A stretch of 64,000 bases of DNA from Tridacna crocea (taxonomy: Eukaryota > Mollusca > Bivalvia > Cardiida > Cardiidae), in assembly GCA_943736015.1 (NCBI GenBank), contig OX031071.1:1490501-1554500 (forward strand). The letters run 5' to 3'. The position numbers and the translations under genes were made by a program. Positions 28,316 through 40,300 of this stretch are shown here, in pieces (positions within the stretch are counted from its first letter, which is position 1; the number at the start of each line of letters is the position of its first letter). Under the pieces are notes generated by a model, which saw only the letters and a list, made by a program, of their open reading frames with translations, was not told the origin of the DNA and did not search any database.

Positions 28316-31300
28316 GTTTGTGCAGATTAATTTCTCAATGATAGACATTTTGTAACGGCCTGTCATAGGTCTCAAAATGTTGCACCTGGAGTTTGAAAAT
28401 TAACCATTTACCACACAATGCTGGCTTTTGACGCTCCTGGCAAAGAAGCCTTTTTGAAAACATTGTGGGAAAAGACGAAAATGCTGGTAACCAGCATTTT
28501 CTTCTTTTCCCATAATGTTTTCTATCTTGTCAAAGAAAATTTGCACCATTTGAGCTACAATGAAATTGTTATCTGCAAATGCTTTCAATTTGGACAAAGC
28601 TAAAATTTTGTCATCTGGTAAAGGGTTAGTGCCTTTTTCATGCCTTTTTCAATATACGTCAGAGACCCAGATAGAGGGAGCGATTCTGAATTAAGAATTG
28701 AAAATATAAATAATTCTCCACTAAACCTTATGATATGGATACTCGTTAGAATCGTCTCAGTGAGACAATTCTAATGTCTACATTTGATTTGTCATCTGCA
28801 AACGCTTTCAATTTATGCTATTCCAAAATTTTGTCGTTTGTGAAAGGGTTAAAAGGTAAATCTTGTCTTGTGGTAAACTGATACCCTATTTTTTTTATAT
28901 ACAGTTCTCACTATTTGAACTTTGTTTTGTATTTGTCTTCTGCAAGTGCTTTCAATCAAGTGAGATCTAAAATTTTGTTGTTTAGTTAACCCTTTCCCAA
29001 ACAATCCCTGGTTTTTACGTCCCTCAGAGAGAAGCCTTTTGAAAACATTGTGGGAAAATGCTGGTTACCAGCATTTTCTCCTTTTCCCACAATATTTTCT
29101 TCCCTGCTGGAAACAAATTTTGCTTTTTGAGTAACATTAATTTTGTCGTCTGCAAGTGCTTTCAATTTGGACCAGTCTAAAACTTTGTCGTTTGGGAAAG
29201 GGTTAAAGACAGGTTAAAGAAATTGTTATGTCCACAGTGGATCTGAGCCTGGTTGACCCAGAGGAAGACTGTGTGTATTTTTGTGGAAACTCGCTTGGGA
29301 TCTGTCCAAAGAAAACGAGAGACTACGTTGAAATTGAAGTGGATAAATGGGAGAAAACGTAAGACATGATTATTGAAAATCTTACCTCTCAGCTATCTTC
29401 ACTTTCCAGGAGTACTGTCACACTGAGCTTATGAAACTTTTATTTGTATTTTTTTCCTTCTGATGGATTTATGTGACTATAACAGTTACTGTTTCCAAAC
29501 AAGCCTGGGTTTTAACTCTTTAACACATGATTATGTTTCAACCCAGTCCATAGTGAAAATACATGTACATGTGTTTGTAGACAAATTAATTCTTTACTAC
29601 ACCAGAAAATTTTAGACTGGTCCAAATTGAAAGCATTTGCAGATGACAAAATAAAGGTGATTGAAAAATTGAAATTTGGTCTGGAAAGGGTAGAAAACAC
29701 TGTGGGAAAAAGAAAAATACTGGTTACCAGCATTTTCTCTTTTTCCCACAGTGTTTTACAAAGGCTTCTTTCTCCAAGGCTTTTGAAGTTGGGATTGTGT
29801 GGTAAAGAGTTAAATGTGGTTGAAATGGTTTGAATTGTTTCTGGAAGGTTAGAAAACATTGTGGAAAAAGTAGAAATGCTGGTCACCAGCATTTTCTCCT
29901 TTTCCCAAAGTGTTTGCAAAAGACCGGAATCTGCGGATGTTATGTCTATAGATAGCCACAATAGAATGTTTTTTCTATCCATTTAAATCTGTGTGACCAT
30001 GCAACCCTCAGAGGCAGTATTTTGGAAGGAAGGTACAAGAATGATTACAATGTCAAAAGATAAAGATAAAACTGATCACAAAACAGGATTGATCTTTAAC
30101 CCTTAACTCATTACCAAATGACAAAATTTTAGACTGGTTCAAATTGAAGCATTTGCAGACGACAAAATAAAGGTGATTGAAAAATTGAAATTTGTTCTCG
30201 GAAGGGTAGAAAACACTGTGGGAAAAGGAGAAAATGCTGGTTACCAGCATTTTCTCCTTTTCCTACGGTGTTTTCAAAAGGCTTTTCTCAGGGGCGTCAA
30301 AAGTAGGGATTGTGTGGTAATGGGTTAACAACAAAAATTTGGACCAGTCCAAATTGAAAGCATTGGCAGACGACAAAATAAATGTGAATCAAAAATTGAA
30401 TTTTGAGTTGGAAATGGTAGAAAACATTTTGGGGAAAAGGAGAAAATGCCAGTTACTAGCATTTTCTCCTTTTCCCACAATGTTTTCAAAGGCTTTCTTT
30501 CTCAGGGTCGTTAAAAGTCGGGATTGTGTGGTAAAGAGTTAATTTGTTATCTGTAAACACTATTCGTTTGGATGTGTTTGCCATTTTATCACCTTGTAAG
30601 GAGTTACATGTAATTTTTTATACTTACAGGGGCTTGGAAGGCCATACTCATGGCGACTTACCGTGGGCCTGGTGTGACGAGGGGTTAGATGATCAGGTTG
30701 GAGAGCTGGTTGGTAAGTTGACTTGTAACTTCCAGGCATTAGCTGTCGGCAGATAATGTTGAAAATATAGTAACATACTGATGGTGCATATGTTGTTTAC
30801 CCTGCATATCTTCCCCTTTAAGTGTTTATTTTGTCCCTTAACCCTTTACCACACAAGATTTTAGACCTGTCCGTATTGAAAGCATTTGCTGCTGACAATT
30901 TCAATGTGGCTCATATGAAATGAGTTTTCTTTTATAGGGTAGAAAACATAGTGGGAACAGGAGAAAATGCTGGTAACCAGCATTTTCTCCTTTTCCCACA
31001 ATGTTTTCAAAAGCCTTCTCTTTCAGGGATGTTAAAAGTCGTCATTGTGTGGTAAAAGATTAATAAAGATGGATTTTGTCTTCCTAGTCTGATCTGCATA
31101 TAACTGCCTGCAAGAGCAAGTTAAGTACTAAGTAGTAGTTTTACCCGTCAGTGTAGGAAGTGTGTTATTATCCATGGGATTACCTCCCTTTCTGCTTGAT
31201 TTATAGTATGCAAATATGTTCAACAGGCACAGACTGTTTTTGTATCTAGATCTATATAAAAACGAAGCTGTTGCATGACTTTTTTTGAAATGTTTGCTGT

Positions 31301-34300
31301 CTCTGACTGTTGTCTGGATTCAGAATTATTCTATCATAGTATCTGCTATTTGTTTTCTAAAGCTTTCTATCTATGGCTATTAGTGGTCTTAATTCTTTCC
31401 TATACAGGAAAATAAAGTACATTTGAAAGGGTAGAAAACATTGCAGAAAAAGAAGAAAATGCTAATTACCAGCTTTTTTTTTTTCCTGCAATGTTTTCTG
31501 ATAGCTTCTTTCCCAGGGCTGTAAAATCTTGGGATTGTGTGGTAAAGGGTGAAAAATTCCTTTTTTGAAAATATACAAACTAATTTATCCCATGTTTTTG
31601 TTTTTTCTATAGGAGCAAAGAAAGGGGAGGTATCCATTATGAATGGTTTAACAGTCAACCTTCATTTACTGTTGGTAAATATTTTATCTTTACTTCATGC
31701 TTTCCGGTAGGATATCGAGAAATAACAGTGAAAATATTCTTCGATATTCCATGGGTACGACCAGTGAAAATTCTGATTTTTATATTCTAGTTACCTAGGT
31801 AAACTGCACTTGACTCACAACCAGATGGAAATATGACGTCATTTACCTTGCATTCCTTGTGCTTGACGTAATTCACATTGTAATGTGTTGCTATGCAGAT
31901 GGGGTACATCATGGGGAATAACTGAAAAGAACTATACTGGGTTTTGATAAAGTTCCTCCCAGAAAGGGTTAAAAGCACGAAATAAATAGAATATTTGGGG
32001 TTTTTTTTGGTGAAAGATTGAAATTTATTTCGAGTGAACATAATCAGTAATATTTTCACGAGTGGCACACTGAAAAAAAGACAACAAATATCCTCCATAT
32101 GTCTATTGTTATGGGAGACTACTCCTTCATGCATGGCTTCGCATGGTTAGGGTAATGGCCTTTCCTCTGGTCGTTCTAGGGTTTGAATCCTGCCCTGTCC
32201 ATTATTTCTGCCATGCATTTGTTAATTTGTTTCTTTGTTACAGAGTTTGTTTGTAGATTATTAAATAATTTTGTAAAATAATTGCCCCTTGTTGCCTTGC
32301 TAAGAACTGCGGACAATCTTCCAGGGGTTAAAAGTTGGCTTTTTTACTCACCTGAGCACAGAGCACTCAAGGTGAGTTTTTGTGATTCTGGTGTGTTAGT
32401 CATCTACTGTATGTGGAAGTGCATCTTGTGTCATCCGTCAGGAGGGTGTCAACAATTACCTATTTGCACAGCCAAAGGAGTCTGATCTTGGATCTACACT
32501 GTCTACTAAGGAGAATAAGTTTGAAGTATAAGTTTTGGGGGTGTTTACTATTGGCTCGAAAGTTTTATTTGAGTTATCTAGCAGGATTCAACGATTAATT
32601 TAATTAAAGTGTTAACCAAGCTTCAAAAAAGAGAGAATGATGATATTCTAAAGTGGTTTTTTCTCTTTTAAACCCTATGTTGTGGGTACTCATTAGAATC
32701 GTCTCATCGAGACGATTTTAATGAGAACCCACACCATAGGGTTTAGTGGAGAATTATTGATATTTTCAATTTTGAAATCAGAATCACTCCCTTTATATAG
32801 AGGTCTGGTTAATACATTATATTTAATTATGTAGTAGCCTTGTTTTATCTACATTTATTTGATTTCAGATATCATTTTACAGACCGACGCCAGAGCGATA
32901 TAAAATTTTGATGGAGGGACATGCTTTTCCGTCGGATCATGTGAGTGTTATTCAAAAATAGTCATTTTTTCATGTTGGGTTTAAATCTTAGGCTTTTCCA
33001 GTTTCATGGGCCATAAAGCAATTTGTCAGCAATTGATTTTCATATCACTGAAAATAGAATCTATCCACCTCTAAATAACATTGATAGATACAAAGATGAA
33101 AGTTAATTAACATTGAAAATGTCACTTTACACAAAACAAACTGTTACGGGAGACCGCTCCTTCATGCATGGCTTTGTCCCGATTTAATACAATACCTGAC
33201 CACTGTGTTGGGGAGATATCTCTTTAGCTCAGTTGTTATGGTATTGGTCTTTCAACCCTTTACCCTGTAAGGCATTTCTATGGTATCTCAAATTGACCCT
33301 AAATAACAGCAAGGATGAAGCCGTTTCTTATATGTATATGACACCTTTTAATAGCATAGAAAATATTGTGACAAAAGGTGAAATTGCTTGTCACGAGCAA
33401 TTTCACCTTTTGCCATTATGTTTTCAAAAGCTTCTACAAGCAATGCGTAGAAATGAGTATCTATGGAGTAAAAGGTTAAACGTCGAAAAATGAGGATATT
33501 TGCCCATCATGGGTGTGAATCCTGCCAGGTGTGGTTTGTATTTAAGCTATGCATTTATTTATTAGTTTCTCTGTTACAGACTTTGTTCATAAGACAAACA
33601 AACTTATGAAAGAAATTTGAGTCATACACTGTGAAAAGAGGGTTTAACTCTTTACCAGATGACAAAATCTTAGACTTGTCCAATTTGAAAGCATTTGCAG
33701 ATGACATAATGAATAGTACTCAAAAGTTAACTTTTTTTTAGGTGAAAGAGCAGAAAACACTGTGGGAAAAGGAGAAAATGCTGGTTACCAGCATTTTCTT
33801 CTTTTCCCACAATGTTTTCAAAAGGCTTCTTTCTTTGGGTCGTTAAAAGTCGGGATTGTGTGGTAAAGGGTTAATCCATCTGCAAAAATTATGAACCCTT
33901 GTCTGCCTGTGCAGTTCATACAAAATCAAAACTTTCTGCTATTGGTCAGTTTTCTCCATGTCAAAGGATAGGTCTGTCCTGGGGTTCACCTATTTGTTTG
34001 ACAAAATGGAGTTAAGGGAACCATAGTTATATATAATGAATTGCTTCACACAACTATAGAGATGTACCAAGCCATTTTGGTAGAGCGCAGCTGAAATCTT
34101 TCAGCGCTAATCCGAAGACTTGTTTTCTTTCAGTATGTTATGGAGAGTCAAATTCAGCTGCGAGGCTACGACCCTGAAACAGCCCTTGTTCTTGTGGAAC
34201 CCAGACCAGTAAGTATGCCTATAACATATTCTTTTTTAACTTATCCCTTTTCCAAACAACAAGTTGTGGACCCATCCAAATTGATTGTAATTGGATATAT

Positions 34301-37300
34301 AACAATTTCAAAATTGAGACAAATTTTTCTGATAGGGTACAAAACGCTGAAAACAGATTTTTACTCTTTACCACACAGTCCAGACTTCTAACGATCTGAG
34401 AAAGAAAACCTTTGAAAACATTTTGGGAAAAGGAGAAAATGCTGGCAACCAGCATTTTCTCCTTTTCCCACAATCTAACCCTTCCCAAATCAAATTTTGA
34501 TTTTTTCTGTCACATAAATTTTATCATCTGCAAATGCTTTCAATTTGGATCTTTCTATAATTGTTGTATGGTGTCAGACTCCAATACTAAGAAACAAATA
34601 ATATTTTTTTTTAGGGAGAGCAGACATTGCACATGGAGGACATTTTAAGAGTAATTGAAGAACAAGGGGACAGTATAGCTGTTATATGTTTTAGTGGACT
34701 ACAGTATTATACAGGACAGAAATTTGACATGGAAACAATCACAAAGGCTGGCCAGAAAAAGGTACTACAAAAATTTTAGTTTAGTTTACTTTAAACATAC
34801 TTTATTTGCAAATTCAACTAAAATGTGCATGATAATTTACAAATACAATTCAAAATTTTCTGCAAAATGGATAGGGATGAAAGCAGTGCTTATAATGTTT
34901 TTCTCCAAGTTGATAGCCTTAACCCGTTCCCAAACAATCCCTGGTTTTTATGGGTCAAGAATAGAAGTCTTTTGAAAACATTGTGGGAAAAGGAGAAAAT
35001 GCTGGTAACCAGCATTTTCTCCTTTTCCCACAAGGTTTTCTACCCTACTGGAAACAAATTTCAATTTTTGAGTAATATATATTTTGTCTTCTGCAAGTGC
35101 TTTCAATTTGGACCAATGTAAAATTTCGTCGTTTGGTAAAGGGTTAAAAAAAAATTTGTGCCACACTCTGTGTAAAGCTCGTTGTTGTGAAAAAATAATA
35201 TTCAGGGCGGCTCAGGGACATCCAGTTTTACTTCAGGGATTGTATATCGGGATATATTATGAAGGTCACTGTAATGGTTGAATTGGACTGTTTAATATTC
35301 CAGTATCAAAATATGAAAAATTGGATAATGCGATGCAAAAGTCATGAACACCAAGATTTAACCCTTTCCCAAGTGACACATTTTGGACTCTTCTAAATCA
35401 AAAGAGTTTGCACACCACAATTTTTGATTTGGAAAGTTCTCAAAAAGGGTGGAAAACAATGTGGGAAAAGGAGAAATTGCTCGTTACGAGCAATTTCTCC
35501 TTTTCCCACAGTGTTTTCAAAAGATTTTTACTGCATACACGTAAAATCCAGGGCTTGTTTGGGAAAGGGTTAATATTTCCTCTTAACCCTTTACTCCATA
35601 GATACTCATTTCTACGCATTGCTTGTAGGAGCTTTTGGAAAACATTGTGGCAAAAGGTGAAATTGCTCGTGTCGAGCAATTTCACCTTTTGCCACAATGT
35701 TTTCTACACTATCAAAAGGTGTCATATACACATAAGATACGGCTTCATCCTTGCTGTTATTTAGGGTCAATTAGAGATACCATAGAAATGTCTTATGGGG
35801 TAATGGGTTAATTATACCTGTCTTGAAAATATCTTTTTTTGTCAATCAGTGAAATAATATCATATTTTTATTAACCCATTTCCACTCAATCCCTACTTTT
35901 GACGCTCCTGAGAAAGAAGCCTGTTGAAAACACTGTGGGAAAACCAGCATTTTCTCCTTTTCCCATAGTGTTTTCTACCCTTCCCAGAACAAATTTCAAT
36001 TTTTCAGTCACCTTTCTTTTGTCGTCTGCAAATGCTTTCAATTTGGACCTCTCTAAAATTTTCTCGTGTGGTAAACAGTTAATCTCACATCGAAACTTTA
36101 TTTATACAGGGGTGTGTTGTGGGCTGGGACTTGGCTCATGCAGCAGGAAATGTGGAGCTCAAGCTAAATGAATGGGGTGTGGACTTTGCTGCTTGGTGTA
36201 CGTACAAGGTAAACAGGAAGTTACTACATGAGTTGTCTATGCCATTCTTGAACCCTTCACTTTATAATCTGGAAATGTAGATAAATGAGTTTTAAAAAAC
36301 CTATGGGAAAAGGAGCATTTGCCACACAATTCTGCATTTTGACAACACTGAGAAAGAAAGCTTATGAAAAAACTGGGAAAAGAAGAAAATGCTGGTAACC
36401 AAAAAAGTTTGGGCCAGGTTAGCCTACATAGATCGTGCTGGCAGACCTGGGTCAATAAGTTTCGCGATTCATTAAGTCCCATTTTCACAGAGCTTGGCTC
36501 TTGTTTTATTATAGCCTCGCAAAATGAATGTTTTCGGGGGTATACGGGAATCAGCCTATCTGTCCGTGTGTCTGTGCATCCGTATGTCCATCTATGTACA
36601 AAATACTGGTGATTTTGGGTCGCAAACTCCTCCTACAGTTTCCCTTCAGTTGTATTGAAACTTTGCACATGTACTAAACATATATTGAAGATTTGCAAGA
36701 CGCAGTTTTCAAGTGTCAACTCTTCCAGATTGAGAAATTATCTCCCCTTAAAATCAACACTTTTTTCTCTTAAAGCGCTGGTGGGGGTTTTAAGTCACAT
36801 TCAGTGACAGCTCTAGTTGTTTATATTTTGGCAGTACATGAACTGTGGTGCTGGATGCCTTGCTTGTCTGTATATACACGAGAAACATTTCAACAATAAC
36901 TACCCTCGACTGACAGGCTGGTGGGGTCATGACCTTTCTACTCGATTTGAAATGGATAATAGTAAGTGATTATATTTACATGTATAAACCTTGAACATTA
37001 TGACTTTATATATTTATTTCATCTACATTATAGCATTATTTCCTAACATAATTATCTTTCATCAAAATTATAATTATGAATTACATTCTTACACCCTATC
37101 TTTTTCTTTCATTACTTCTTTATTGGGTGCTAAATGATCTTAGCTGTTGATGCACCATAAAACATCATAGATTCATTCGTTGACCAAACAATACTATCAT
37201 TTAACAATCCTGCGGAAGATTGACTAAATTGATTGTATGGTTGTTATTGCCATTTTCAACATTATTTCGGTTATACAACAGAGTTCAGTGTACCTATTTG

Positions 37301-40300
37301 TACTTTCCTGGAGTTTTTCTTATTACTACTTCGCTCAATGTTCTTTCTACGAGTCTGGCTGTTTTCCCACATGACCATAGCAGAAATAGTGATCAGTGGT
37401 GATTGCATTTCAAAACTTGATATTTCCATTTCAAAAGTTAAATAACATTGTGGGAAAGGAGAAAATACTGGTTACCAGTATTTTCCTCTTTTACCCATAA
37501 TAGTTTAGAGAGCCACCATCCACAAGGTAATCAATTGTCGGGGTTGTGTGGTATGGAGTATACCCTTTACCAAATAACATAATTTTAGACTTGTCCAAAT
37601 TCCAAGCATTTGCAGACGACAAAATTAATGTGACTGGAATATAAAAAAAAATTGTTTTGGGAAGGAAAGAAAACACTGTGGGAAAAGGAGAAAATGCTGG
37701 TAACCAGCATTTTCTCCTTTTCCTACGATGTTTTCAGAAGGCTTCTTTTTCAGGGATCTGAAAACCAGGGATTGTATGTCAACGGCTTAAGCTGGTTTTG
37801 TTTTTTAGAGAATTCCAGCCATTCTTTTATGACGTGGGTTACAGATTGATTATGTCTACCCGGGTCCCCAGCATTTTCTGTTTTGCCCGCAATGTTTTCA
37901 ATAACGTTCACTCTGAGTGTCATTGAAAGTAGGGAATGTGTGGCAAAGAATTAACTCTTTACCACACAATCTCTAGTTTTGAAGACCCAAGTAAAAGAGC
38001 CCTTTGAAAACATTGTAGGAAAAGGAGAAAATGCTGGTAACCAGCATTTTCTCCTTTTCCCACAATGTTTTCTACCTTATCAAATACAAATTCCATCACT
38101 TGAGCCATGTTTAAATGGTTGTCTACAAATGCTTTCAATTTGGACAAGTCTATATTTTTGCCATGTGGTAAACAGTTAACCCTTTCCCAAATGACAAATT
38201 TTGGACCCTTCCAAACCAAAAGAGTTTGCAGACGACAATGTTAGATTTGGAGAAAACTGACGAAAAGTCTCAAAAAGGGTAGAAAACACTGTGGGAAAAG
38301 GAGAAATTGCTCGTTACGAGCAATTTCTCCTTTTCCCACAGTGTTTTCAAAGACTTTTACTGCAGACACGTAAAAACCAGGGTTTGTTTTGGAAAGGGTT
38401 AAGCTTTTTTTGTTTTTTTACCCAGAATTCCAGCCATATCCTGGTGCCCTTGGTTACAGATTGAGTAATACCCCTGGGTTGTTATGTCCACCTATAAAAG
38501 CTAGTTTGGAGGTAAATACTTTCTTTGCAATTCTATTGTTGCCATTAAGCAGAGCCCCAGATAAGCTGCGTATTTGCTTATTTTACGCAAGGTGGAATAG
38601 GAAAAAGCAACAAAACTATTTTTGAAGCGTATCAAATACGCAGATGCATCCTAGGATACGCAATAGTCTGATTTTCAACACGTATTTTGTTTGCAGCCGA
38701 AATCGGGGTCTCGATCGATGTTTATGTCACCAGAACGCTCGCATATCAAGTTCTGAGGGATTGCAAGCTTCTATTTCGATTGGGTGTACTTGATTCGGAA
38801 ATCGGCGCAGTGTGGAATTGTGTCTCCCCAAAACCGTTCTATGACCAACACAGTTGAATTATTTGAACTCTGATGTTCACTTCTAATGATGATGCCTCGG
38901 CTTTCCACAATTACATACAATAAAATTTGTCATTCTAGTTAACGCAGCGTTTCTCGGAGGCCTATATTGAACTGTAATGTATCAGCAGAAATTGTAGACT
39001 CACGGTACACAACAGAACCGAGTGTCACCGAAAATATTTGCCGAAATTGATTAGAACTATTTGCCTCATTCCAAATGATATAAGCCCATTACCATTTTCA
39101 AACAATGCCCATAACTGATAACTTATCGCAGATTAAAAATGACATTATGAAATCATCTATAGCCTATGTACTTTAATTCCTTCTAACACCTACTGAACAT
39201 CTTTTTCCACATACTTCAACAATTTTAAAATTCAAGTTATAAATTGTTATACCCAATTATCAGTGTAAAGAATCCCTTTGAAAATATATCCGTAACATAT
39301 TATCAATTCTCGGGTGAGTGAGTCGTCGAATTCCTTCGCAAGCGTAAGGCACTCTAATGTTCGGTTCATGTCGCCTACAGGGAATCAAGTAGGCCTACCG
39401 ATACACGTGAAAAGTGGCTTCCACGCAATGTGAAATTAATTATTGTTTCCTGACTACTAGATAACAAAAGACACATGAGATGGGTTCTATCATTGTAAAC
39501 GACATCTTTAATACTGCAGTCAAATGCAATCATCGAGGTGAAAATGTAAGACAGGAAACGTTAGAGAAATGGAAAGGGATGTACTCTTGGCTGCTGCTAT
39601 CGCATGGTGAAAACGAAAACACGCGTCTGAAATGTGATTTGTGCTCACAGTGTAACATAAAAGCGTGTGGGCTTCAGAAGGTATCCCAACATCCAAAATG
39701 CTCGTAAATAGCATATTCTCCTTTTCCCACAATGTTTTCTACTCTTCTAAAGTCAAGTTTTAATGTTTGAGTCACATTTATTTTGTTCTCTGCTAATGCT
39801 TTCAACTTGGGACACGTCTCAAGTTGTTGTTTGGTGAAGAGTTAAGTAAAAGTTTATTTTTACTCTACCAGTACAATTCTGTTGCTTAAAAAATTGCTTC
39901 TTAAGCAAAGTCATTTCAGTTTACCCCTATCATTAACAAAATCATGCTTAAATACCCCTTGACTTAAAAAATTATCTGGGGCTCTGCATTAAGGTTAGGT
40001 TTTTTTGCTTTTTTAACATGTATAAATATTTGTAAACTTATTCCTATATAAACTTTCATGGATAGTATCAGAACAGGGTTCCCACTCACGCAGATTGTTG
40101 CGAAAATGAATTGAAATTCATGTAACAAATTTTGGTTACATGTGAGACATCATGTAGAAGAAAAAAAGTAAAAAAAAATCCCAAATCATTATCAACTTAA
40201 CTTGTGTAAAATGACGGAATTTGAAGTTACTTGCTGCCCTGATTGATAAATTATTGTTAAATCACTTGGAAAACCTATCTATAAATTAACACGCATGAAA

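Larger units (their letters stand above)
38550..39986. mobile_element. hAT-like DNA element with 7-bp target duplication
   Basis: CAGAGCCCCAGATAA at the left is exactly inverted as TTATCTGGGGCTCTG at the right, and CATTAAG directly flanks both ends (38543-38549 and 39987-39993). CAGAG termini fit hAT-type elements, although those usually duplicate 8 bp. The interior is mostly non-coding, with one possible zinc-finger ORF and a family A fragment. Confidence 0.8.
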
